Assembly (NCBI GenBank): GCA_964481705.1
Contig: CAYZUC010000045.1
Span: 1 to 22,746 of the forward strand
Direction: 5' to 3'
Source of the DNA: CAYZUC01 sp964481705
Lineage (GTDB): Bacteria > Bacillota > Clostridia > Lachnospirales > Lachnospiraceae
DNA length: 22,746 bases
A program made the translations under genes and the position numbers. The notes beneath the pieces were generated by a model, which did no database searches, was not told where the DNA came from, and worked only from the letters and a program-made list of their open reading frames with translations. How positions within the stretch are numbered: position 1 is the first letter of the stretch; every line of letters begins with the position of its first letter. Below are positions 15,101 through 22,746 of this stretch, one piece after another.

Positions 15101-15109
15101 TGCTAGAAT
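15101..15109 (+). promoter_or_regulatory. Predicted extended -10 promoter of pyruvate kinase
   Basis: TGCTAGAAT is an extended -10 (TGnTATAAT, one mismatch), ending 38 bases before the start codon. No good -35 is seen (TTTTGA at 15081-15086 is weak), as is usual when an extended -10 is present. Confidence 0.55.
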
Positions 15110-15147
15110 CTTAGAGCAAAAAGGTAGAACGAAGTAGAGGGATTAGA

Positions 15148-16578
15148 ATGAGAAAAACAAAAATTGTATGTACGTTGGGACCGGCTACAGATGAAGGTAA
15201 TGTATTGGAAAGACTTGTGGAAGAGGGAATGGATGTAGCACGTTTCAATTTTTCGCATGGAAGCTATGAGGAACATGGGAAGCGATTTGAAGAAGTTGTA
15301 AGACTTCGAAAAAAGCATAACAAGCATATTGCGACATTGCTGGATACGAAGGGACCTGAGATACGTCTTAAGGAATTTAAGAATGGAGAAGAAGTACTGC
15401 AAAAGGATCAGCTTTTTACACTGACAACAAGAGAAGTAGAAGGAACAAGTGAAATTGTATCCATAACTTATGCAGAGCTGCCACAGGATCTTAAGGTTGG
15501 TGACCGTGTATTGATTGATGATGGACTGATTGGCATGCGGGTTGAGGAGCTTACCGATACCGATATTGTCTGTCGTGTGTTGAATGAAGGTGCAGTATCT
15601 AATAAAAAAGGCGTAAATGTTCCGGATACCTTTTTATCCATGCCATATGTCAGCAGTAAGGACCGCGCTGATATCGTTTTTGGAATTGAAAAGGGATTTG
15701 ATTTTATTGCCGCCTCCTTTGTAAGAACGGCAGAGGATGTTCTGGAGGTTCGAAGAATCCTGGAACAAAATCAGTGCAATTCGATTAACATTATTTCTAA
15801 GATAGAGAATGCACAGGGAGTTGACAATATTGACGAGATTATTCGCGTTTCCGATGCTATTATGGTAGCACGTGGAGATATGGGTGTTGAGATACCGCTT
15901 GAGGATGTTCCCGTGATTCAAAAGAAGATCATTAAGAAAGTATATCGAGCAGGTAAGCAGGTAATTACTGCGACGCAGATGCTGGATTCTATGATGAAGA
16001 ACCCTCGTCCGACCCGTGCAGAAGCAACTGACGTAGCGAATGCGATTTATGATGGAACGAGTGCAATTATGCTATCCGGTGAGACAGCGGCAGGCAGATA
16101 CCCGGTAGAATCGGTTCAAACCATGGTTAAGATTGCAGAACGCACCGAAGGTGATATTGATTACAAGAAGCGCTTTCTCGTTCAGGAGATGAAAAGTCCT
16201 GGAGATGTAACAGAAGCTATTTCCCATGCTTGCTGTATGACGGCACATGATTTGAATTCGGCGGCAATTATAGCAGTTACAAAATCAGGTAAGACAGCAA
16301 GAGGAGTATCAAAATTCCGTCCGGATTGTCCGATTCTCGGATGTGCTACTTTTTCGAAGGTGTGTCGTCAGTTAAATCTTTGCTGGGGTGTGCATCCGGT
16401 ACTGGTAGATGAAAAGCAGGAGACATTTGAGCTGTTTGAACATGCCGTGGAACGTGGAAAAGAATGTGGTTATTTAAAGGATGGTGATACCGCGGTTATT
16501 ACTGCAGGATTGCCCCTTGGCAAATCTGGAACTACGAATATGCTCAAGGTTCATAAGGTTGGAGAAGAGATTAAATAA
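15148..16578 (+). CDS. pyk: Pyruvate kinase
   Basis: A 476-residue enzyme converting phosphoenolpyruvate and ADP to pyruvate and ATP, the last step of glycolysis, in the cytoplasm. Family motifs are complete: KTKIVCTLGPAT at the N terminus, FNFSHG, LDTKGPEIR, catalytic K218 in IISKIENAQG, MVARGDMGVE, TATQMLDSM and AIMLSGETAAGRYP. The length is that of the standard form; the PEP-utiliser domain found at the C terminus of some Bacillus and clostridial enzymes is absent. ATG 15148 follows AGAGGGAT (15136-15143). It is probably transcribed alone, from the extended -10 promoter at 15101 to the strong terminator at 16610. The protein is typical, with nothing unusual in sequence or codon use. Confidence 0.98.
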   Translation: MRKTKIVCTLGPATDEGNVLERLVEEGMDVARFNFSHGSYEEHGKRFEEVVRLRKKHNKHIATLLDTKGPEIRLKEFKNGEEVLQKDQLFTLTTREVEGTSEIVSITYAELPQDLKVGDRVLIDDGLIGMRVEELTDTDIVCRVLNEGAVSNKKGVNVPDTFLSMPYVSSKDRADIVFGIEKGFDFIAASFVRTAEDVLEVRRILEQNQCNSINIISKIENAQGVDNIDEIIRVSDAIMVARGDMGVEIPLEDVPVIQKKIIKKVYRAGKQVITATQMLDSMMKNPRPTRAEATDVANAIYDGTSAIMLSGETAAGRYPVESVQTMVKIAERTEGDIDYKKRFLVQEMKSPGDVTEAISHACCMTAHDLNSAAIIAVTKSGKTARGVSKFRPDCPILGCATFSKVCRQLNLCWGVHPVLVDEKQETFELFEHAVERGKECGYLKDGDTAVITAGLPLGKSGTTNMLKVHKVGEEIK

Positions 16579-16609
16579 AGAAGATGAAAAAGATTCTCTG
16601 ATATATGAA

Positions 16610-16645
16610 ACATCCCTCGAAAATGGATATCGAGGGATGTTTTTC
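16610..16645 (+). terminator. Rho-independent terminator between convergent genes
   Basis: ACATCCCTCG (16610-16619) and CGAGGGATGT (16631-16640) form a perfect 10-bp stem with an 11-base loop, followed by TTTTTC. It ends the pyruvate kinase transcript. It lies just past the antiporter stop on the other strand, where a shorter T run (TTTCAT) is present, so it may work weakly in both directions. Confidence 0.92.
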
Positions 16646-16647
16646 TA

Positions 16648-17871
16648 CTAATAACTGTCGACAAAGTCTTCTTCATTACCGGAAGAAGTAGCATCCTGAG
16701 GAAATGGTTCTCCTTTGTAAAGTAACTTTAGAAAAATAGGAGTTGCCAGGGAGGAGAAGATAATCAACAGGATAACCGGTGTGAAGAAGATGGGCTCGAG
16801 TAAACCGACGGTAAGTCCCTTTTGAGACACAATCAAGGCTACTTCACCACGTGTCATCATTCCAATACCAATTTTTAAACTATCTTTATTATTAAATCTG
16901 CAACACTTGGCGGTCAAGCCACATCCGATGATTTTCGTGATCAAAGCCACGATTACAAAGCCAAGGGAAAACAGAAGTAATTCGATTGTCATTCCGGAGA
17001 ACTCTGTCTTTATACCAATGGAAGCAAAAAATACCGGACCAAAGAACAGGTAGGAACCAATATCCATTTTCGTCGCGATGTATTCAGAATCGTTTAACGA
17101 ACAAAGAATAATACCAGCTACAAATGCACCTGTGATATCAGCAATTCCAAAATAGTGTTCTGCTATGTAGGAAAGAGTGAGGCAAAGAGCCAGTCCGAAG
17201 ATTGGGATACGTCTCTGGTGAGGATATCTTTTATCCATCCAACGAAAAACGAAAAACATAATAACACCAACACCGATTGCAAACACAAAGAACAGAATGG
17301 TATTCCATACTACGGTCATTGGCTTCGAATCGGGATTAACAAAACCAATGACAAAGGTGAGAACTACGATTCCGATAACATCATCAATGATGGCGGCACT
17401 CATGATTGTAGTACCCACACGACCCTTAAGATGTCCGATTTCTTTGAGTACCTGGACGGTTATTGAAACAGAAGTAGCAGTCATAATACATCCAATAAAA
17501 ACTGCTTTATAAAAATTAATATCTCCGACCGGTGAAAAACCATAGAAACAGGAGTATAGAAGATATCCGCCTCCAAGAGGGACAGCAACTCCGACACAAG
17601 CGATAAGGAAAGCAATAGGACCTGTCTTCAACAAATCATGAAGATTGGTACTAAGACCGGCAGAAAACATGAGCAGGATAACTCCAATTTCAGCCATTTG
17701 CGTAATAAAATCGGTCTGTTGGACAAGACCAAGAAGACAGGGACCGATGATAAGTCCGGCGATAATCTCCCCGGCAACTTGAGGGATATTTATTTTTCTC
17801 GCGAGTAATCCAAATATCTTTGCAGCGACAACGATGATTGCCAAATCCTTTAGTATTTCATACGATTGCAT
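16648..17871 (-). CDS. Cation/proton antiporter, CPA2 family (Kef/NapA-like)
   Basis: A 407-residue integral membrane protein with about 12 helices. It has the Na+/H+ exchanger fold: IPQVAGEIIAGLIIGP (29-44) in the first part, TATSVSITVQVL (131-142), and the ion-binding acidic pair D163-D164 in AAIIDDVIG, which in CPA2 members marks electrogenic exchange. The MMTRGEVALIVSQKG stretch late in the protein is also family-typical. It stops after a short hydrophilic tail, without the RCK/TrkA domain of KefB/C, so it is a plain exchanger. It probably swaps Na+ or K+ for H+ to control internal pH; which ion cannot be told. Its start is preceded by AAGGAAG eight bases upstream. It is the only minus-strand gene here, and it shares a 155-base intergenic region with the divergent VWA gene. 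Confidence 0.93.
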   Translation of the reverse strand: MQSYEILKDLAIIVVAAKIFGLLARKINIPQVAGEIIAGLIIGPCLLGLVQQTDFITQMAEIGVILLMFSAGLSTNLHDLLKTGPIAFLIACVGVAVPLGGGYLLYSCFYGFSPVGDINFYKAVFIGCIMTATSVSITVQVLKEIGHLKGRVGTTIMSAAIIDDVIGIVVLTFVIGFVNPDSKPMTVVWNTILFFVFAIGVGVIMFFVFRWMDKRYPHQRRIPIFGLALCLTLSYIAEHYFGIADITGAFVAGIILCSLNDSEYIATKMDIGSYLFFGPVFFASIGIKTEFSGMTIELLLFSLGFVIVALITKIIGCGLTAKCCRFNNKDSLKIGIGMMTRGEVALIVSQKGLTVGLLEPIFFTPVILLIIFSSLATPIFLKLLYKGEPFPQDATSSGNEEDFVDSY

Positions 17872-17915
17872 TAGTAAGACTTCCTTTCAAAATACAGATT
17901 AAAATTGCAGACTAT

Positions 17916-17944
17916 AGTATATGCTGTTTTGTTGAATTATGCAA
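17916..17944 (-). promoter_or_regulatory. Predicted promoter of the antiporter gene
   Basis: On the minus strand TTGCAT (17944-17939) and TATACT (17921-17916) are 17 bases apart. The -10 is good (five of six) and the -35 weak (three of six). It points towards the start at 17871. Confidence 0.42.
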
Positions 17945-17955
17945 GTAAATCGGGA

Positions 17956-17984
17956 TTGTAATAAGATTTGCAAAATGGTATCAT
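17956..17984 (+). promoter_or_regulatory. Predicted promoter of the VWA-protein gene
   Basis: TTGTAA (17956-17961) and TATCAT (17979-17984) are 17 bases apart, with an extra TG one base before the -10 (TGGTATCAT). It is divergent from the antiporter promoter. Confidence 0.5.
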
Positions 17985-18026
17985 TAAAATGTATACAAAA
18001 TATGCTAAAAAGGGATGAGTAAAACA

Positions 18027-19970
18027 ATGATAAATAGAAAACTGAGAAGAATTGCACTAATATGTTTCACTTGTACCATGATAGGAAGTGTTTTATGGAC
18101 ACCATTTCGTGCGAATGCTGAAGAATCAAGTATGAGTGAGGTGGTATTGGTTCTGGATGAGAGTGGTTCCATGTTGAAATCAGATCCGGAGCGAATTTCT
18201 ATTGAAGCATCCAAGATGTTTCTGGATATGGAAAAAACCGATAATTCGAAGGCAGCTCTTGTAGAATTCTCCAATCATATCATAGCAACCGATATGATGG
18301 AGATGAGTCTGGAGAATAAAGAAGCTCTAAAAAAGAAACTGGATTCCATTGAATACAGTCCAAGAGCACATACAGATACGGGTGCGGGACTCATGAAGGC
18401 AGTCGAATTACTGAAAGGTTCCTCGACGGATAATAAGAAAGCAATTGTTTTGTTTACAGATGGAAAGACAGACATCGATGCCGGAACAGAAAATCGTACG
18501 CTGGAGGATTCCAAAGCGGATATCGACAAGGCAATCGAACAGGCAAAAGAAAATGGCATTCTTATTTATACCATTGGTCTTAACTCAGATGGCGGTGTAG
18601 ATGAGGAGGAGCTAAAGAATATTGCAGAGAGTACCGGAGGTTTGAACGAAATTGTTGAAGATGTAAATGAACTTCCTGAGTTTTTCAGCGATTTGTTTAC
18701 TACGATTGACAATATAGATAAGACCAAGCTGACTTCATCCAAAAAGGACGGTTATGAGAGCATTCCTTTTGAAGTAACCAATGAGAATATTATGGAAGCA
18801 AACATTGAAATATTATCCTCTCAGAAGGTAGAAGACATTGAGCTGGTCAATCCTCAAGGGAATAAGGTTGATTATAATAATTCGGAAGAGTATTACCTGA
18901 GTGTTTCTGATAAGTATACATTGCTCAAAATGACAAAGCCAGCCACCGGTAAATGGGAATTACTTGTCAAGGCTGCCGAGGGTGATACCGTTGATTGCAG
19001 TATTCTTTTTAATTATGACATGACATTTACGATTTCGGTTGATCCCAGTCCGGATACCTATTGTTTTGGAGATACTGTCCATGTAAAAGCAGCCTTGCAG
19101 GATCAGGGAGAAGTGGTTTCTGATGCATCCTTCCTTGAGCATATGGAAGCTGTTGCTACCTTTAGCTATGATGTGGAGCGTAAGGTAGAGAAAGTCACCT
19201 TGACATGTGAAGGCTCTGAATTTATTGGTGAATATCAGCCATTTAGTTCAAATCCATTCGAAGTAACTGTACATATTGAAGGAAATGGATTTTATCGTGA
19301 TTCGAATGCGATTGTATTAAAGAGTAATGGAGATGCAGTCAAGGTTACGCCGGAAGATACAAATCAAGAGGTTCAGACTGAGGCTCAGGATCCTGCTTTG
19401 AACCAGAATAAGTCTGGGATTTCACAGAAAGCGGTTTTGATTATCGCAATCGCAGTTATCATCATCATTATTATATCGGGCGTTATTTATTTTGCAGTCA
19501 AAGAATCGAGAAAACTGTTGCGTGGCGTCTTTAGCGTTACGATCCTTGATAGCCATGGCGGAAATGTAGGAATTGCAGAGCTGGCTGAGAATATACCTGC
19601 TAAATCGCTTGGAAAACTGTCATTCCATGCATCCGACCTAATGAATACAGCTGTTATGAAATACAAATCAGATCATAACGAGGAAGATGTAAATGAGATG
19701 GAGACTGTTATAAATCCAATCATCAACAATCTCAAGTATGTGACGATTAAAAGCAATGGGTATTACCAGATATTGGTTGATAATAAAAGTGATCGTATTG
19801 TTCTCTATTCATCTAGAGAAAGGAAGAACGGAAGTAATACCATGGGAGTTGTCATTAGCGCCGGGAAATTTGGATTAAGTTCAAATGTAGCAAAAGAGTT
19901 TGGACTTCGTATTGTGGATCAGGAGGGAGATGGATTCTTACAGGTATGCATTGTATATAAGATGGAGTAA
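18027..19970 (+). CDS. Secreted, membrane-anchored von Willebrand factor A protein with unknown cytoplasmic domain
   Basis: A 647-residue protein. The start at 18027 is preferred over ATG 18015, because AAGGG (18010-18014) abuts the earlier one, and because it leaves a clean signal peptide: basic start, hydrophobic core, and a likely cut after A31 (RANA). Residues about 38-230 form a VWA domain with a complete metal site: DESGS (44-48), Thr in THTDTGAG-like sequence near 116-118, and D145 in FTDGK. This domain would bind a protein ligand through Mg2+ outside the membrane. A long beta-rich stretch follows (about 230-440), then one membrane helix (469-491). The cytoplasmic part (about 492-647) is not a domain I recognise. 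Such proteins often accompany Ser/Thr kinase and FHA systems; here that kinase is 15 kb away, so a link is only a guess. Confidence 0.85.
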   Translation: MINRKLRRIALICFTCTMIGSVLWTPFRANAEESSMSEVVLVLDESGSMLKSDPERISIEASKMFLDMEKTDNSKAALVEFSNHIIATDMMEMSLENKEALKKKLDSIEYSPRAHTDTGAGLMKAVELLKGSSTDNKKAIVLFTDGKTDIDAGTENRTLEDSKADIDKAIEQAKENGILIYTIGLNSDGGVDEEELKNIAESTGGLNEIVEDVNELPEFFSDLFTTIDNIDKTKLTSSKKDGYESIPFEVTNENIMEANIEILSSQKVEDIELVNPQGNKVDYNNSEEYYLSVSDKYTLLKMTKPATGKWELLVKAAEGDTVDCSILFNYDMTFTISVDPSPDTYCFGDTVHVKAALQDQGEVVSDASFLEHMEAVATFSYDVERKVEKVTLTCEGSEFIGEYQPFSSNPFEVTVHIEGNGFYRDSNAIVLKSNGDAVKVTPEDTNQEVQTEAQDPALNQNKSGISQKAVLIIAIAVIIIIIISGVIYFAVKESRKLLRGVFSVTILDSHGGNVGIAELAENIPAKSLGKLSFHASDLMNTAVMKYKSDHNEEDVNEMETVINPIINNLKYVTIKSNGYYQILVDNKSDRIVLYSSRERKNGSNTMGVVISAGKFGLSSNVAKEFGLRIVDQEGDGFLQVCIVYKME

Positions 19971-19986
19971 GAATTCTCCTATTCGA

Positions 19987-20015
19987 TTGACATGCATTAT
20001 TTTTGATAGTAGAAT
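19987..20015 (+). promoter_or_regulatory. Strong predicted promoter of alaS
   Basis: TTGACA (19987-19992) is a perfect -35, and TAGAAT (20010-20015) matches the -10 at five of six with the ideal 17-base spacing. The leader before GTG 20070 would be only about 47 bases, too short for a T-box riboswitch. Confidence 0.8.
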
Positions 20016-20069
20016 ATTGGATTAGTGAAGATTATTAGAGTAATCTGACAGAACCAGGAGGATATAGAA

Positions 20070-22727
20070 GTGAAGAAGTACGGAGTGAATGAATTAAGAA
20101 GGATGTATCTTGAGTTCTTTGAAAGCAAGGATCATCTAAAAATGAACAGCTTTTCGTTGGTACCGCATAATGATAAGAGCCTTCTTTTAATTAATGCAGG
20201 AATGGCACCATTAAAGCCATATTTTACAGGACAGGAGATTCCGCCACGTAAGCGTGTAACGACCTGTCAGAAGTGTGTTCGTACCGGAGATATTGAGAAT
20301 GTTGGAAAGACTGCCCGTCATCTGACTTTCTTTGAAATGCTTGGCAACTTCTCCTTCGGAGATTATTTCAAACATGAAGCGATTGCATGGAGCTGGGAAT
20401 TCCTAACCAAAGTTATTGGAATGGATCCGGAGAGATTATATCCTTCCATTTACTTTGAGGATGATGAGGCGTTTGCAATCTGGAATAAGGAAATTGGTAT
20501 TCCGGCTGAGAAGATTACAAGATTCTATCGTGAAGAGGATGGAAGCTGTGATAACTTTTGGGAGCATGGCGCTGGTCCTTGTGGCCCTTGCTCTGAGATT
20601 TACTACGATCGTGGAGAAAAGTACGGCTGTGGTAAACCGGATTGTAAAGTAGGCTGCGAGTGCGACCGATTTATGGAAGTATGGAACAATGTATTTACCC
20701 AGTATGATGGTGATGGTAAGGGCGGTTACACCGAACTGGAGAATAAGAATATTGATACCGGAATGGGTCTGGAGAGACTTGCGGTTGTTGTGCAGGATGT
20801 TGATTCTGTATTTGACGTAGATACGATGAAGGCAATACGGGATAAAATCTGTGAGATAGCAGGTGTTACTTATCAGACTGATGAGAAGAAGGATGTATCC
20901 ATTCGCTTGATTACGGATCATATTCGTTCTTCAACATTCTTGATTTCTGATGGAGTTATGCCTTCAAATGAAGGACGTGGCTACGTTTTACGTCGTTTGA
21001 TTCGTCGTGCAGCAAGACACGGAAGATTACTTGGAATCGAGGGTAAATTCCTCGCAAAGCTGAGCGAAACGGTTATCTCAGAATCCAAAGATGGTTATCC
21101 GGAACTTGATGAGAAGAGAACCTTCATTTTGAATGTTCTGACTGAGGAAGAGAATAAGTTTAATAAGACAATTGACCAAGGACTTAGTATTCTTGCGGAG
21201 ATGGAGGAATCCATGAGCAAGGAAGGAAAGAAGGAGTTATCCGGTGAGGATGCCTTCAAATTATATGATACCTACGGATTTCCAATTGATCTGACAGAAG
21301 AGATTCTCGAGGAAAAGGGAATGACCATGGATAAAGCAGGCTTTGAAAAATGTATGGAGGAGCAGAAACAGAAGGCCAGAAGTGCTCGTAAGACAACTAA
21401 TTACATGGGCGCAGATGTGACAGTATATGAGTCTATTGATCCTTCTATTACATCTGCATTTGTTGGATACGATAAGCTGGTGCACGAATCCAGAATTACC
21501 GTTCTTACAACAGAGACTGAGCTTGTTGAAGCTTTAAGCGAGGGTGATAATGGTACCATCATTGTGGATGAAACTCCTTTTTATGCAACTATGGGAGGAC
21601 AGTGTGCGGATCAGGGTATTATTTCAACAGAAGAAGGCGAGTTCCACGTAGTAGATACAGTTAAGCTTATGGGTGGTAAGATTGGTCATATCGGTACAAT
21701 AACACGTGGTATGATTAAGAAGGGCGATAAGGCACGTCTGTGTGTAGATGAAACCTTACGTAATTCTACCTGCAAGAATCATAGTGCGACTCATTTACTG
21801 CAAAAGGCACTCAGAACAGTCCTGGGTGAGCATGTAGAACAGGCTGGTTCCTATGTTGACGGAGAAAGATTACGTTTTGACTTCAGTCACTTCTCTGCTA
21901 TGACAACAGCGCAAATCAAAGAAGTCGAAGACATTGTAAAGAGAGAAATCGATGAGAATCTGAAGGTTATTACAGATGTCATGTCTATTGAGGATGCAAA
22001 GAAGACCGGAGCGATGGCGTTGTTTGGTGAAAAGTATGGTGAGAAGGTTCGTGTCGTACGCATGGGAGATTTTTCTACCGAGCTTTGTGGTGGTACGCAT
22101 GTTGCTGCAACCGGACAGATAGCAGCCTTTAAGATATTGTCTGAAAGTGGTGTCGCTGCCGGAGTAAGAAGAATAGAAGCTCTTACAGGCAATGGTGTAT
22201 TTGATTACTACAACAAGCTGGAACAGGAAGTAGAAGCAGCAGCTAAGATCGTGAAAGCCACCCCGGCTACATTACTGGATCGTCTGGAGCATATGGTAGC
22301 TGAGGTGAAGGAACTTCAGAGCGAGAACGAATCTTTGAAGAGCAAGGCAGCGAAGGATGCACTTGGCGATGTTATGGATCAGATTGTTGATGTTGCAGGT
22401 GTGAAGCTTCTGGCAACAGAGGTTGATGGAGTTGATATGAATGGCTTAAGAGATCTTGGTGACAATCTGAAGGAGAAGATTGGAGAGGGAGTAATCGTTC
22501 TTTTATCTAATTCAGACGGAAAAGTCAACATGGTAGCTATGGCAACGGATGGGGCTATGAAAAATGGCGCCCATGCCGGTAACCTGATTAAAGGAATTGC
22601 CGGACTTGTCGGTGGCGGCGGTGGTGGACGCCCCAATATGGCTCAAGCTGGAGGTAAGAATCCGGGTGGTATCGCAGAGGCAATTGCAGAAAGCAAGAAG
22701 GTTTTGGAGACCCAAATTAAAAAATAA
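20070..22727 (+). CDS. alaS: Alanyl-tRNA synthetase
   Basis: An 885-residue class II synthetase that charges tRNA-Ala in the cytoplasm. The N-terminal catalytic part has NAGMAPLKPYF, the motif 2 region (HLTFFEMLGNFSFGDYFK) and motif 3 GYVLRRLIRRAARHGR. The editing domain, which clears Ser and Gly from the tRNA, keeps its zinc set: H571 and H575 in NHSATH, and C673 and H677 in CGGTH. The C-terminal DHHA1 domain ends with the glycine-rich GGGGGGRPNMAQAGG. A Cys-rich insertion, CGKPDCKVGCECD, lies before EVWNNVF in the catalytic part, as in other clostridial copies. The start is GTG 20070, after AGGAGG (20056-20061). A strong promoter and no T-box suggest steady expression. Nineteen non-coding bases remain to the window's end. 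Confidence 0.98.
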   Translation: MKKYGVNELRRMYLEFFESKDHLKMNSFSLVPHNDKSLLLINAGMAPLKPYFTGQEIPPRKRVTTCQKCVRTGDIENVGKTARHLTFFEMLGNFSFGDYFKHEAIAWSWEFLTKVIGMDPERLYPSIYFEDDEAFAIWNKEIGIPAEKITRFYREEDGSCDNFWEHGAGPCGPCSEIYYDRGEKYGCGKPDCKVGCECDRFMEVWNNVFTQYDGDGKGGYTELENKNIDTGMGLERLAVVVQDVDSVFDVDTMKAIRDKICEIAGVTYQTDEKKDVSIRLITDHIRSSTFLISDGVMPSNEGRGYVLRRLIRRAARHGRLLGIEGKFLAKLSETVISESKDGYPELDEKRTFILNVLTEEENKFNKTIDQGLSILAEMEESMSKEGKKELSGEDAFKLYDTYGFPIDLTEEILEEKGMTMDKAGFEKCMEEQKQKARSARKTTNYMGADVTVYESIDPSITSAFVGYDKLVHESRITVLTTETELVEALSEGDNGTIIVDETPFYATMGGQCADQGIISTEEGEFHVVDTVKLMGGKIGHIGTITRGMIKKGDKARLCVDETLRNSTCKNHSATHLLQKALRTVLGEHVEQAGSYVDGERLRFDFSHFSAMTTAQIKEVEDIVKREIDENLKVITDVMSIEDAKKTGAMALFGEKYGEKVRVVRMGDFSTELCGGTHVAATGQIAAFKILSESGVAAGVRRIEALTGNGVFDYYNKLEQEVEAAAKIVKATPATLLDRLEHMVAEVKELQSENESLKSKAAKDALGDVMDQIVDVAGVKLLATEVDGVDMNGLRDLGDNLKEKIGEGVIVLLSNSDGKVNMVAMATDGAMKNGAHAGNLIKGIAGLVGGGGGGRPNMAQAGGKNPGGIAEAIAESKKVLETQIKK

Positions 22728-22746
22728 TGAATTTATGTTCGAAAAA

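Noticed and set aside
20436..20921. Open frame of 161 codons on the minus strand
   Set aside because: Antisense to the catalytic part of alaS, with no start signals and a random-looking Ile/Ser/Arg-rich composition.
1..22746. CRISPR arrays, tRNA or rRNA genes, insertion sequences, prophage
   Set aside because: No spaced repeat array, no tRNA-like cloverleaf in the intergenic gaps, no transposase or integrase motif, and no phage gene was seen.

Overview
The window looks like a piece of a low-GC Firmicutes chromosome, most likely a gut-type Lachnospiraceae (Clostridia). The basis is AT-rich codon use, strong AGGAGG-type ribosome sites, clostridial-type pyruvate kinase and alanyl-tRNA synthetase, and the wealth of hybrid histidine kinases and RsbW/RsbV-like proteins. 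Genus cannot be fixed from this sequence alone. A 10-base N run at 9157-9166 shows that this is a draft assembly with a join inside a gene.

Layout. (1) 1-510: the 3' end of a hybrid histidine kinase. (2) 673-5427: a compact operon of a membrane Ser/Thr kinase with a leucine-rich-repeat ectodomain, an ABC ATPase with an N-terminal FHA (phosphothreonine-binding) domain, and its ABC-2 type permease. A molybdopterin-binding-like protein with a Cys-rich tail (5524-6390) follows on the same strand. (3) 6612-9742: a four-gene cassette of an RsbW-like ATPase, a pseudo-condensation (NRPS-like) domain fused to a Crp-like cNMP-binding fold, a degenerate second ATPase carrying the N run, and a STAS anti-anti-sigma factor. 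(4) 9812-11235: a NiaR-type regulator overlapping (ATGA) a diacylglycerol-kinase-family protein. (5) 11255-15040: a membrane hybrid histidine kinase with receiver and HPt domains, followed by a receiver/HD-GYP protein. (6) 15148-16578: pyruvate kinase, with a strong terminator that also separates it from the convergent CPA2 antiporter (16648-17871, minus). (7) 18027-19970: a secreted/membrane von Willebrand A protein. (8) 20070-22727: alanyl-tRNA synthetase. Only the antiporter is on the minus strand. No stretch over 300 bases lacks a gene.

How the genes may work together (inference). Most of the first 15 kb is signal transduction. The LRR kinase probably senses something outside the cell, and its natural reader next door is the FHA domain that would gate the ABC transporter. 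The 6.6-9.7 kb cassette resembles a partner-switching module, but no PP2C phosphatase and no sigma factor are visible, and its central protein is an apparently dead condensation domain joined to a cNMP-binding fold without the usual phosphate-binding arginine. This cassette is the best candidate for an undescribed system. The hybrid kinase and HD-GYP pair suggests a phosphorelay ending in c-di-GMP breakdown. Pyruvate kinase, antiporter and alanyl-tRNA synthetase are ordinary housekeeping genes with recognisable promoters.
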